DNA from: Mesotaenium endlicherianum
Lineage: Eukaryota > Streptophyta > Zygnematophyceae > Zygnematales > Mesotaeniaceae
Reading direction: 5' to 3'
Length of the DNA: 64,000 nt
NCBI GenBank assembly: GCA_009602735.1
Contig: WELA01011136.1
Coordinates: forward strand, 1,406,298-1,470,297
Position numbers and translations under genes: made by a program. The notes beneath the pieces were generated by a model. The model did no database searches, was not told where the DNA came from, and saw nothing but the letters and a program-made list of their open reading frames with translations. This document shows, in pieces, positions 38,504 through 51,064 of the stretch. Numbering within the stretch: the first letter of the stretch is position 1; each line of letters opens with the position of its first letter.

Positions 38504-41500
38504 ATAATTGCTGTAAATGAAGTGCATGTTGAAGTGAAGCCAACGCTGGAGCAAACACATGTGAGCAAATGCAAGAGGGAGGCCCACAGAGTGCCGTGCC
38601 CACGATTGTTCACAATAGTGGCAAATAAACAAGTTGTTTCGGCAGGGAAAAGACAATCAAGTGTGTCACAAGTGGTGAAAGCACAGGAGCCGGGCACCCT
38701 CCATACATTGCCACCTTTAAAGACAATCGACGCATTGTAATTGAAGCTGCAGCTTGCAAGTAACGATTGTTGCAACCCATGCAAATGGAGGAGTAGAAAT
38801 TGTATTATTGCTATGGAAGTTCACACACCAAAAAACACATTGAATTTACAAGAGACACCTTCAGTTTACAAGGGAGAGCAGGGAAGAGTGTCTGTGTGGG
38901 GGTATGGAGTGTTACAGGAGATACTGACAAATCCCATGTTCTCTTTATTTGAGAGTAAGGCAAAGACATGAAGAGGTGTGACAAACTTTTTTGCAAGCAG
39001 GCTTAAGCAAGGCATTTGGTCATGCAGGTTATGCTGGTGTCATGCAGGTTATATTGGATACACTGTCAAACTGTATGTACTATACTGCTGAGGTGCACCC
39101 TTGAAACATGTGAAACACTGACCTGATTGAAATTTTTAGTACTAGGTTAATCTAAATTTATTACATGGAGTGGAGAGGCTGCGCAAAACATATGGCATTT
39201 GTCAAAGAGAGTACAAGTGGCATTGGGCCACTTGTTCGCACGGACATGAAGAATCTTTTCAGGTGTCACTCGCAAGTTCCTACCATCCATTACAGTAAAA
39301 ACCTACAAGGACCTCCCAGAGGTGTAGAAAGCGTGCAACATGTGAATACTATACTTATCAGGTCCTCTGAACTTAAGGCTTGGGGTGCATGCATATCTAA
39401 ATAGATTGTAAGCCACACATGATAAGGAAGATACTGCAGACTATGCAAAACCTAACCCATGCGAAACCCACCCATTGTAACTCTTATACACACAGAGAGT
39501 CAAAGAACGTGTCCCCATGTTCATTTGCGTGCTCTATTTACTCGTTGTTTGCCGGCTATAGCCAAAACAATGTTCACTTATTCAGCAGCTTTGATGAAAG
39601 CTGGATGAAACAAGATGCAGACAAACATTGCATACATAACAACTTATGGGGTAAATTAATTCCAAGGACGTGTCCCACGGACGTATCCCCCAAGACCCAT
39701 GTAGAAACTTGGGAATACCTAACAAACACAAAATTTTACCTCTTAGGACGAAGTAAACGGGCACATATGGCAATAATTAAACAAGTACTAGTAAGAGTAA
39801 CTTCGTGGTGGTTTCGCTATTGCTGACTTGTAAAAAGTAAGGTTTTAAGTGTGTGCAAAAATTTGGTCAGGTGTGCAATGTCAAAATCGTAACAAGGTTG
39901 CAGTTGGAGAGAGGAGATGCTACAAACAAGAGGGGCGGGGAGCTAGAGATAATTTTACAAGAGGTTGGATGCTGCCGTAAATCAGAAAAAGTGGGAAGAC
40001 ACTCCGTTAAGCACGCGTGTAACGTCCATCCGATACTTTAGAAGGCTAGGTGTTGCGGAGGTGCCAACGTGGTGTACGGGAAATTGTAAATATGCTCTTT
40101 AATATAAATTGACTAACACAAAAATACCAAAAATCGATACCTCCTTTTACGCGAATTTTGGCATACCACCATACGGCATATAAAAATACGTACTGTACGG
40201 CTGACGGAGGCTGTACGGTCGAATTCTAAAACTAGGCGTAATACCCGCGCTAGGAGGTAGTCAAGGGATAGGAGTAGTGTTAATAACTGCCAGTGAAGAA
40301 TGGGGAATAGAGGCAACAGGAGAAGGAACTGTGACATTGGAGGAAGAAACAAACTTCGAAGCGAGGTGAATCTGCTGCGCGGTAGCTATAGGCATAGTAT
40401 AAGAAGGTGATTGAAGAATGGGAAATATAGTAGGAAGAGACGGCTCGAGGTCATGCAGAACCATGAAAGCAGTGTCAAACAGGTTGACTGGGCTAATATC
40501 GTCAATGATGATGGCAAAGACAAAAGCGACGTACACAAGAGAAGCAAGAGAATGAGTGAGGATAAGTTAGGAAGGTATCCCAAGCGTTCACCTAATGACT
40601 CAAAATCTACGCGGTATGTAGCGATACCCTGCTAAGAATCGACAATGAGACCCACTCAGAGGTAAAGTTTGTGACCTAAAATGACGTTGTAAGAGGTAGA
40701 CACAATAATCATACATTGAGCATATAGTGTGATAGCGACTGGAGTATAAGCGTTGAGTGTGATGGAAATGCACCAACAAGTTTGGTAAGCCGTGTGGTTG
40801 AGGGCAGACATGGCTGTAGACACGGGATTAGGACAGGGTTGGAGATCGGCTGGGGTAATGCGTAAGTTTTGACACATGACGGCCCCAAGAAGGACAGGCT
40901 AAGCACCAGTATTGAGAATGACCGCCCAAAGTGCAAGATTGCCAATCAAGAACAAAGCGTGCTGGTTATGTATCGTGACATTACGAGCCAAAGCACACTG
41001 GCGCTTCAAAGAGGTGAGAAGTAGGGTTACGCCGTTTGCCGAACTGGCCGATCTTCGTATGCTTGATAATGCGAACTGAGTCGTATGCACGAACAAAGCA
41101 AACAAAATGTTCTTCACTCGTGCCGGCCGTCCAGGAACAACTCAATGCGTGCACGTTGGCTCCACACGCATTGTTTAAGACGTGAGTTCAAATGTAGCAT
41201 TGTTCAAAATTGAAATTGAAAGTACACCAGCAACGGCGGGAACCCAAAGATAACCAAAAACGTTTTCTCGCTCAGACTTCACTCACTCTTAAGTTTAGCA
41301 TTGATAAGTACTTTCTACTTCTTATACAAGCCATAATAAAGACAGAAGCACTCAGGCTAATGCTCAACAAACATGTAAAGGAAAAGAAGTACTCCTAATT
41401 GCCTCTTAGTGAGAAAAGAAGCAATTTAGACTTAGTGGAAAATAGTGTAGGAGTAACATTGGGAGGGCCGCTTAGCTGGGCTTCTTCATGGTACTTCTTA

Positions 41501-43205
41501 TCTAGTTTATTAGTTCAATTGAAAGGCTTAGTAGTATTTTTACTTCTTATTTGAGTATAAAATGCTTTATTGATAAAGAAGTGTAAAGAAGATTCAAACT
41601 TTTAACATTTATTATAAAGATGAATACTTTCACTTTCTGTCTAAACTATTAACGTAGTTAAGAAGTACATGAAAGAGCCTCTGCTAAGCAGCCCTCCCAT
41701 TTTCCCCTCCCACTTTCCACTTTCAGCTATATAAAGTAAACTGTAAAATTCTTGATTATCCCAGTGCTAATCGGTCTTTTTGGTGCAGACACTTCTGCTT
41801 GCGCCCGATCGGTTTAACAAAATTCTTGCACAAATAAAAATGATACACGAATAAAGCATATGTTTTCCATACTTATAGAAGTGAAAAGCCAATGCCTATG
41901 GCACTTCAATTTGGCTTTGCTCCTTCCAACCGGTGGCGGGGGTTCAAAGTCGTTGGTTTGCACTTGATGTGAATAGAAATCAGAAGCATACTTGCAAGTC
42001 GTCGCTGCAAAGCGGGCAGCGAAAACTTCCAAGAATGCACGAATTTTTTTTGGCCAATTTAAACAAAGAAAATTGATTGCCACGACGTGGAACTTTTACA
42101 CGTGCGATCGAAACAGGACATCGACGTCGGAGCTATTTTACGTCAACGCCGTCGTGACTTGACGCATTAGGCGCACTAAGAGGACCATCCATTTTTAAAA
42201 AAAACACCAATCTAAGCAAATCAATGCATTACTCAACTTAAGCAAACAAGCGTACGCCATACCCCTGGTGAGAAAAGATGGTGTAGGCACAGACCTGAAA
42301 GAGGGAGCTAGTGGACCTAAAAGGGGAAGGAAAAATGGCGCATGGGGAGACAATTCACCTTGAGAGAAGGTGACCAGTGGAGGCGCAAGTGAAGACGGAG
42401 AATGTAAGACGGCAGGCTCGATCAGCACTTTAGGGGACTTAGCAGGCCGAGCAGGATTAGCGACGATGCAAGCAGCGACAGCGCGGTCAGGCTCTGGAAG
42501 GGCAGGCAATTACGCAGGCAGCAGGGGTGCACGCGGTGACGATAGCAGCTCCAGCGCACAACGTTGGAGCGATGTTTGCATGCACCTGCACCTATGCCAG
42601 GGCAGCCAAAGGGACAGTTACCAAGGACGTCGATAGCAAAGATAGCGCATGGAGCTGGGAAACCGTGGAGGAAGGAACGAAGGCACGTGCGGAGCGGGAT
42701 GAGGAATGAATGCAGGATAAACCATTTGAGCAGTATGTGCGGCCCTAGTTATGGGAAATATATTTTTACTATACGTAAAATGGATCCATAGACACATATT
42801 ACGCCAACCTTGGCCGTAAAACGTGCAATTTATGTGTGTCAGCGCTTAAACTGATAATTGAATCAACTGAGCATGCGAAGAACACAAAATTTGCTAAGTT
42901 TGACAACCTGCGGCCGTGAAAGCCACAACGACAGGTCCAGTCATCAACAATAACACGAGAAGTTGCGGGTGAGGGGTATTCTTCTTTTAGCACGTAAACG
43001 TGTCACAGCAATACACACACAAGACTGTCAATCTCAGGCACACAAATACAGCAGAATTGTAGATGAGGTACCCCTATCGTTAGTCTTTAGGCACCAGCTC
43101 GGGGGCATTCACAAATCACGAAACACATTTCAATTTCCTAGAATTACGATGCTGCTTCCCAAGTAAAAGTCGTTCTCACTTCTACGTAGGTACGCCTCCA
43201 CATTT
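38504..43205. other. 4.7 kb without a recognisable gene
   Basis: Several short ORFs exist, the longest at 39419-39826, and none resembles a known family. A minus-strand frame at 40261-40536 is Ser/Pro-rich and unsupported. The block at about 40140-40240 holds GTACGG-rich sequence ending CTAAAACTAGG, like the right end of the MITE at 50536-50782, but no left end or duplication was found. AT-rich stretches occur at 41200-41800. Confidence 0.5.
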
Positions 43206-43249
43206 GTGAATGTGTTCTTGAGAAAGTTCTTCATTAGGTACCAGCAAGA

Positions 43250-46200
43250 ATGGTTGACTATGACAACTATTTCTACCTTGACTCAATGGAAGACAAAGAC
43301 CAATTCGAGGAGGCTTCTACTGCAAAAGATTCCAGCAGCTCCAAACACAAATGTGAGTGGGACCTGTTCTCAATTAAAGCCATATAAATCTATGCGTGTG
43401 TTGTTTTAGTCAAATTGTCGGGCTAGTTGGGTTAGTGTCTGTTTATTCTATTTGTTAGCTTTGTGCTGTGTATTGTGTGGTGTGTGCTGTGTGCTGTATC
43501 AGCTTACTTCCGTCTATTTTTCTTTGCTATTAGCTGTCTGTTGTTTGTTACATAACTTTTTGCTGTAACTGTTCTGCAACTAGTCTTAATGTATTTATTT
43601 CATGTCTGCGACAGTGCTTGTAGCTTCAGCTATTCTGCAAGGAATTGTTGTTTACATATTGTGCTCCGTCAGCCACAGTGGGTTGCTGTGGCTCTCTTGT
43701 ATTGCATTTTTAACAATTTTCTTTTGCTTTGTGTTACTTTGGTTTGCTTTCTCTTGTCTGTACAGTGCTGTGAGCTCTAGCTATCATGTATTGTACTTCA
43801 ATATTGTATGTCTGCTACACTGCTCCTTGCTGTGGCTGCTTTTCTACAACTCTTTTTAATGCACGCTATTTCCAGCTCTAGCTGTTTGCAGGTGATTGAT
43901 ATTTGTATATTGTACTCAATCCCATCCATCTAATTTGTAATGCTTTGTCTGGTATTTTTTCAAGCAAACAATGCTCATCTGCTTCATTCAGTGGAGAATT
44001 TGTGAGTGGCAGTATGTCACCTTCACTCCTGACTCAAAGGGATCCAACAAAGGCAGAGTGAAGTGCAATTTTTGTGACTTTGAGACATCTGGAAATTGCA
44101 CTAGGATCCGTTTGCACTTGGCACAAATCAGGGGCCGAGGCGTTGCCATATGCCCCAAGGTGGACTCCGATGTCGCTGAGCTCATGGCAAAAGTTGTGCA
44201 CAAAGACAGTTTGAAGAAGATCCTCAAGCAGAAGAATGCAGATGAGTTAGACCGCATTAGAGACTTGCGCCACAAAATTGCCATGGCTGATGTGTTAGCT
44301 AATAAGCATGCATTTGCTTCTGCTCCTTTTAGTCAGGGTGGAAGTCAAACTACTTTGGAGGCTGCATTTAATGTCACCCATAGAGAGTTTGTTGATCAAG
44401 CCATAGCTAGGTTTTTCTATGACAATGCGTTGGCGTTCAATGTTGCCAATAGCCTATTTTATTTAGAAGCATTTAGAGCTGTCGTCAAGGTTGGTCCTAG
44501 GTACATGCCTCCTAAAGTTGACCGCTTGAGAACCGTTCTGCTGGACAAAGAGGCTGTTGTTATAGACAAGCAGTGCCGCAATTCATCAAGAGGGCTGGAA
44601 TCAACAAGTTCATGGTGACGTCAGATGGGTGGACGGACCACACGAAGAGATCCCTCATCAAATTCATGGCAGCTTCTCCTGAGGGCAAGGTCTTCCTCAA
44701 ATATGTCAACACAAAGAATATGACAAAGAGTGCTGCCTACCTTGCTGCCCTGTTTTGCAATGTAATTGATGAACTTAGCGCAGACAACATCTCCAGATCT
44801 GTACAAATTCAACAGCTGTGTGCAAAGCTACAGATATAGTAATTCTACTTATTCATGCTTTATATGGATGTTAACATGCTTCATAGGCTATTTGTTAATG
44901 TTGCTTTTCTTATGCTTTTAAAAGTTTGCATGTAACGTGCTGCCAGCTAGAGTCTGGTATGTCAGCCATTAAACGTTGTTCTTATTGGTCATTACTTATT
45001 GCTCATTTATTTAATTGTTGATCCTTTATTGCTTTTGTGGAATGTAATGATCTTGTATGTTATGAATCATGCTTGTGACTTGTCATTTCCTTATCTTGAT
45101 TCTTTATTGCTTACTATATGTATGTGCACTGTGCTCAATTTGCACGTAAACTCATTGAGATAGAGTACCCACACATCACTTGGATTGCATACACTACTCA
45201 CGGAGTGGAACTTCTCTTAAAGGACATGGCCAAGGAAGCATGGATCAAGGACTTAGTGGACAGAGGTAAGCAAGTGGTTGTATACACCCGCAACCATCAC
45301 AAGCCTCTCGCACTTTTCCGCAAGGAGTCATCTTTGGAGCTGAAGATGTGGTGTCAAACTTGGTTTCTGACAAGCATCATCATGCTCGGACGCCTTTTTG
45401 AGGTAATGCACTCACCCAAAGGACTTCTTAGGGTGCTTTTATGCCTTTTATGGGTGTTGTTATCAGTGTTGTAATGGCTGGTTTATGTGCTACTACATGT
45501 CATTATTATGCCTGTCTTTTTGTCTATTATTGGTGCTAGCTGCTATGTGCCTTTATTATGGCTGCTTTGTATGTTGTTGTGGGCTATTTTGAGGGCTGGT
45601 TATTTGTCTGTTATGAGTACTAGTATGGACTTTTGTTACGGATGTTTTTTTTTGACTGTTTTGTGTGCTGCTGGTAAATGGCTGGTTTAATAGGGTGGTC
45701 TTAGGCTGGTTTTAGGCTGGTCTAATAGGGTGCTTTTAGGGTGCTTTTAGGCTGGTTTTAAGCTGGTTCACTAGGCTGGTATGATACTTTCAATCGACAT
45801 TATTCTGTGCTGTTGTGGGTCTATTTTATGCCCCTTTACTGTGTCTGGTTTTTGTGCTGATATGGGCCTTTTCCACAGCTGTTTTGTGTGCTGGTATGGC
45901 CTCTCACTACGGCTGGTCTGTGTGCTTGTGTGGGTCTTCATTAGGGCTGGCGTGAAGTCTGTTTTTAGTATTGGTGCAAAGTCTTTCAATTGGCTGTTTT
46001 ATGCTGTGCTGTGAGTTCTCTTCAATAGGTTGGTATAATGCATGTTTTTAGTGCTGATGTGGGTATTTGTTACGGCAATTTCGGGTGCTGCTGTGGGTGT
46101 ATTTTAGTGCTGGTATGAGCCTTTCAATCAATTTTATATTTGGGTTGCTGTGGGTATCTTGAGGACTGATGTTGTGCTACTTTTCAGCGCTGACTTTCAG

Positions 46201-47414
46201 TGTTGTGTGTCTTCTTCAATGGATGTTTTTATGCTTGTTTTCAGTGCGCATGTGGGTCTTTGTTACGGCTGTTAAGTGTGCTGTTGTGGGCGTATTTGAG
46301 TGTTCATATGGGCCTTCATTACGGCTGTTTTTTGTGCTCCAAATGTTTATATTTGTGGCTGGTTTTTAGGTCTGTTTTTAGTGCCGTACGAGCCTTATCA
46401 CGGCTGTCATGAGGGCTGGTATGGGTCAATTATATGGCTGCTATGGGGCTTTGCTATGCATGTTTTTGTGGCGGTTTTTTTGGGCTGCTATGGTGCTATT
46501 TATGGCTGCTGTATAGTGCATTAATGTACTTTGTTGTGCTGCTTATGCTCCTTGCAAGTGAGACAATCTTTGCAGGTGATGTGGCTATGAGATACGTGGA
46601 AAGAACATGTGAAGGGGCTTATTTCATCGCAAAAGAAGGACTGTTTGGCTGCAATTGCAATTGTCGGAGATGAAGATTTCTGGAAAAAAGTGGTGGTGCG
46701 ATTAGGTGACCAAGTGCTTGGTGAAGCTTCTCCATGGAGTTGATGGCAACCAACCTGCCATGGGACTTGTCTACAACGCCATGACATAGTTACAGGACTT
46801 CATCAAGGCATTAGATGAGGACCTTCACAAAGATGAGCTCAACAGGTTGGTAGAGATTGTCAAGGTCAGGTGGGATTTTTTCCATTCACCTTTACATGCT
46901 GCTGGGTACATGCTTCACCCTCTATTTTAGGATTATAAGCAGCGTACATTACAAATGAGGAGGTTATGAAAGGGTGGTACTCTAGTCTTTATAGGATAAT
47001 CCTTGATATGGATGAGCAGGATGTTAATGGAGAGCAATATGAGCAGCTTACGTTTTCGATTTTAACAACCGTAAGGCAGACAAGGAAGCAAAGTCCAAGT
47101 CTGGAGTTTTTTGATGGAAGAGTCATGGTTCCAGCACTCCTCAGTAGCAAAGTCTTGCAATTAAGGTCCTTGGTTTGGTGTCCTCTGCAAGCTCTTGTGA
47201 GAGGAATTGGTCTGAGTATGATTTCATTCACAACAAAAAAACAAATAGGTCAAAACAGGCTCGAGCTGAGAAATTGGTCAGGGTTCACTCTCACCTAAGG
47301 CTTATTGAGGGAATGGAGAGGGGTGAGGATATGAGAGCTCTAGTCAGGCACATCGCACCTGCCTTTGAAGAAGAAGGTGATGCGAAATGTGGATCTGAAG
47401 ATGATACTTTGTAG
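43250..47414 (+). pseudogene. hAT transposase relic with introns
   Basis: A first exon may start at the ATG at 43250 (MVDYDNYFYLDSMEDKDQFE) and end at a GTGAGT near 43352. From about 43990 the frame encodes a BED zinc finger (VKCNFCDFETSGNCTRIRLH), then a helical region. After a frameshift near 44570 comes a DUF659-type core (KRAGINKFMVTSDGWTDHTK). The exon at about 45124-45401 has IEYPHITWIAYTTHGVELLL and KQVVVYTRNHHKPLALFRK. After a 1.2-kb intron, 46575-47414 supplies EDFWKKV, NQPAMGLVYNA and a C-terminal dimerisation region (SSASSCERNWSEYDFIHNKK). This order is that of plant-type hAT transposases. Terminal repeats and the 8-bp duplication were not found. Confidence 0.8.
45402..46574 (+). 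repeat. T/G-rich degenerate repeat array in the hAT intron
   Basis: It is bounded by a GTAATG donor and a TTTGCAG acceptor. It is filled with irregular repeats of GCTGGT, GCTGTT and TGTGGGT words, for example GGCTGGTTTTAGGCTGGT near 45700. Long open frames here are by-products of this composition, not genes. Similar CTGTGT-rich sequence lies in the upstream intron (43440-43960). Confidence 0.65.
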
Positions 47415-48712
47415 ACTATAGGTGGGAGTGGGGATGTGATGAGTCTATTAATTTAATGTAGGTAGGCTGTAGGATCCACCTTCATATACCTTGTACTTTT
47501 GTACCTGCATTTTATATGTTCTATTAATTGTGCTTACTTTCCTTACCATATAATTTGTGTCATGTGATACATTCATTGCTACGTATTGTAGGCTTATCGT
47601 CACATTGCTTATGTGTTTTAATATTGCTCAAAAGTAAAGCTTGCATAATAATGTAAGCCTCAAGATAGGACTTTGAATGAAGTTTTTAGACACCATGATT
47701 TGCTTCGTACATTTGTGAGAGTACTGCACTTGCTTTTTATTTTCATATTTAAACACAATAGTCATGAATTGTAGTACTCGGTAATGCCTTAAGATTTTGG
47801 CACGGTACTTGCCTCAGAGGCTGTAGCAGGCTGCAGCTCAGTTCTTATTCGAAAATTGGAAGTGCACTTGCTTTTTGCATTCATGTTTGAAGCACACATG
47901 AAGTGAGTAAAACAAAGTAATACCTTGTAAATGCTTCGCTAGCATTGCATTCATTAAACAATAGAAAGTGCAGAAGAATCTTGCAAGATCCAATATAAAA
48001 ACACCTGGATAGACTTTAATGATGAAGCATTTCTTAAAACAGTTTGCTTGTAATTCATGCAATTCAGCACAAAGTGGTAGCTACAAAAAAAGGCACAACA
48101 GACTCACAAAATAACTTAAATAAGGCTCCTTACTTCTCTCATGCTCTCTAAAGTTCTAACAAATGTAGGCATGAGTCATAAATTTAAGCATTATTAACAC
48201 AATAACAATTGGAAGTTGGCGCACACACTTGGAACCCGGATAATAATAATCATGAACTTAAGCATTAATTAATAGCACTTGGCGCAAATACTTGGAAATC
48301 GAATATCAATAGTCACCAATATATCCTATATACCATATATGCATGTATACACAATTTGATGCGGGCTGTAAGGACTCAACAGTGACCGGGAGCCCACAGC
48401 CCAATTTTGACTGCACCGGGCTTGAGAACGGCTAAAAAAGGTGTCAATGTCAATCAAAGTTGCCTTTTAGCTATCGCGGCGTTTCGGTAAGTCTGTCAGT
48501 CCGCCCTGGTTGAGTTGGCAGTTGCGTACGTGCGCGATTGACATTTTGAGCGACAAGATTTTGGATTATTTTAAAACGATTATACCAAATGGTGTATACC
48601 GCGGTCTATCTACTTGATTGTTATTTAGGCGTATTTTGCGTATTTTCAAATAACGGCAAAATTTGCCGTGTTATAAGGTAGTGGTCAACCATTACGCACA
48701 AATCCTACAACT
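47415..48712. other. no identifiable gene
   Basis: AT-rich sequence with only short ORFs. I see no recognisable element ends. Confidence 0.5.
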
Positions 48713-48789
48713 AGGTGTGCAGCTGGAGCAACGGACGAACATGCAGGTACAGTGTGTGCAGCTGGAGCGGCGGACAAACGGGCAGATGC
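48713..48789 (+). repeat. two-copy ~36-bp tandem repeat
   Basis: Two adjacent copies beginning GTGCAGCTGGAGC (48717 and 48754), differing at several positions. The 146-codon ORF over this region (48715-49152) is not recognised and is not called as a gene. Confidence 0.6.
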
Positions 48790-49479
48790 AGTAGATGGAA
48801 GAGACATACTGTACTATGCGGATTGGGCGTAGGTAACATGCCCAATACAGGAGGAGACAGTATATGGCATACCCGAGTCCGTGGGGGACGGAGCGTCAAT
48901 TGCATGGGTGTCAAAAATGGGAAAGGAACAACTTGCACGGCTGTGGTGTCACGATCTACGAGAACTAGATGGGCCGGGGGTGAGAGGAGACCTCAGCTGC
49001 GCATGCAAAAAGAGTTACGAGAGCCTCTAATATGTTGGTGCTGGCACTCTGTGGGGGTGTTGGTGGGCCTGGCAAAGCCAATCGGCAAGGCAAATCGGCA
49101 ACCACTTGGTTGGCATACTCCTAATTTGTCTAAAAACAGGCATAGTAGGTGATTACTCAAAACTATATATGTTTGTTTACACATATTCTCAATCACACAC
49201 ACCACGTATTTTGCACAATGATTTTAAAAAATTGCAATATGAAAGGAAAATGGCCATATAATAGTGTAACAATTACCTTTAAATAATAGATAATATAATT
49301 TCAAGTAGCACTAGGAACAAACACATTACTATTTAAGATTATGAAATTCTTAATACCAAATATTACATTTCCCAATCTTGTTGTGCTCAAATGAACAATT
49401 CGAAGTATATGGCGTTTCAAAATAGTAATTAACATGACAATTAAAACAATCGAAAGAACACATCTCATGACCCACGTTA

Positions 49480-49580
49480 TTGACATTGCTTAAAAGCTTT
49501 TCCATGAAAGTAAACCGTCCACTGATTGAGGGCATGGATAATATCAACTACGAGGTTAGTCAGTTCACAGATCTTGGTAG
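49480..49580 (-). pseudogene. gypsy RNase H fragment
   Basis: The minus strand encodes DIIHALNQWTVYFHGKAF, close to LAIIHVLKQWRIYLYGKAFQ of element D. It is a short stray fragment just left of the methyltransferase relic. Confidence 0.5.
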
Positions 49581-49751
49581 AATAATTTGCAATAGATGTC
49601 TTATAATTACGATGGAGGGCATAGCACACGCAACCCGCGTCATGCACTCGCAACCCATCCTTGGTCCTATACCAGGGCTTACGCGTGAGGACGTTGTCCA
49701 TGCTGTAGGACGCCTTTAACTTGCACCTCAACAACACAGTAGGCCACACGA

Positions 49752-51064
49752 ATGGCCGCTAATGCTAGCCAGCGGTTCAGCAACTGTGGGACATTGCTTG
49801 CTGCCGGCACCCATCTACACTCTGGCATCTCGACAAGTGTTGTTGCGTTATCGTTCTCATGGAGCTCTCCGGGTGCTACTACTGGTCTCCTTGTTGCACT
49901 ACAATCAAGTATTGTAGTTTGGCGCTACGTGTACATTGACATAGATTTGCAGGCCCAACAGGCGGCCCGACGACAGATGGCACGCAACGAAGGTCGAGAG
50001 GCCAATCCTTACACAACACAGATCAATTAATTTGCCTATCGACTTTGTGCCTACTTCACCAACCTCTTGCTCCCAGGCACCATCAAGGCCGTGGCGGACG
50101 CGAGCGCCACTAAAATGTGGACGCTCTCTTGGAGGACAAGCACTTGGCGCAGCGAGTGGCTTACATGCCACACCTTTTTGAAACCAAGTACAAGAAGGCC
50201 GGCAAGATAAAGTTTGCCCTTCCTACCTTTGTGAGCCGTTTTGAAAGCTAAGCCTTCATCACCACCGGTTGAGGCATGGTCATTCACCTTTCTACCAACA
50301 CGTATGAGAGACCCCGTGTTGTGCAAGCCATGGGCTTTCGTCCCAACCTAACGCAGGTTGACAACCTCAATGAGGTCAACAACGTGTGACCCTTGGGCCA
50401 AACTCTTGATCCGTCCTTGCGTGCCTCCTGCAGTGCATTCACAAGCTTACCCTCAAATACACAACGCTCGCCACCCAAAAATGCCTCGCCGCTTTAAGGA
50501 TCTAGATGACATGCCATCCCTAAAGAGGACCCCATCCTAGTTTTAAAATACTTCCGTATAGCCTCTTTTGGCCGAATCGTACGTATTGCAATACTCCGTA
50601 TTGTGATACTTCGTATTGGCGTATAACCAGATTTCTTGAACTGTTTCCGATTTATAGTCAATTTATTCCACCGACACTCACGTACTTCGGCGTTTATCCA
50701 ACATACAGATTTGACTCTCACGTACTGTACGTACGGCAAATCGGTGAATCCGTATGCACCGTATCCAAATTTCAAAACTAGGGACCCCATCCCTCTTTAT
50801 CCTTTACGGTTCTCAGCACTGCATCTGCAACGCGTCGAAGGGTTGTCACGCAACCCTACACCACCTCCGCATCCGGCAACTCTTACAACTCCAACTTTGG
50901 CTCTGGTTTGCTTTGGGGTGGAAGAAAGGGAGGAGTCGCAGTGACCCAAATAGAGAAAGTGTCATTTCATATTCCCGGCCTCTGGCACATGGCAGGGGGC
51001 AGCTTGTAGCAGCTGCAAAAGAGGAAACGCCGCAATAAGGCAGGAGACGCCACCAGCCTTGCCA
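49752..51064 (+). pseudogene. Second, decayed copy of the retrotransposon methyltransferase region
   Basis: It is collinear with about 17170-18660 of the full element. Matching segments are RYVYIDIDLQAQQAARRQMA (motif I side), RLCAYFTNLLLPGTIKAVAD (motif VIII, reading straight through the point where the full element is shifted), the LRLL-type motif X region near 50390 in a broken frame, and the linker with a GGREEE-like acidic/basic stretch near 50920-51040. The segment with the catalytic Cys (motif IV) is deleted. It is interrupted by a MITE at 50536-50782. It shows that the methyltransferase element family has at least two members here, of different age. Confidence 0.75.
50536..50782. mobile_element. 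247-bp MITE with 8-bp target duplication
   Basis: The ends are inverted: CCTAGTTTTAAAAT at the left and the complement of CCTAGTTTTGAAAT at the right. The flanks are identical 8-mers, GACCCCAT (50528-50535 and 50783-50790). The interior is rich in CCGTAT and TACGTA words and has no coding capacity. An 8-bp duplication fits the hAT superfamily, so a hAT transposase could have mobilised it (inference). Confidence 0.88.

Noticed and set aside
40130-40250. Possible second copy of the 50.5-kb MITE
   Set aside because: It shares GTACGG-rich sequence and a CTAAAACTAGG end, but no left terminal repeat or 8-bp duplication was found.
45402-46574. Several ORFs of 60-80 codons rich in Cys, Leu, Phe and Gly
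   Set aside because: They arise from T/G-rich repeats in an intron-like stretch between two exons of the hAT transposase.
48715-49152. 146-codon ORF as a gene
   Set aside because: It starts in a two-copy tandem repeat, has no recognisable domain and lies among transposon debris.
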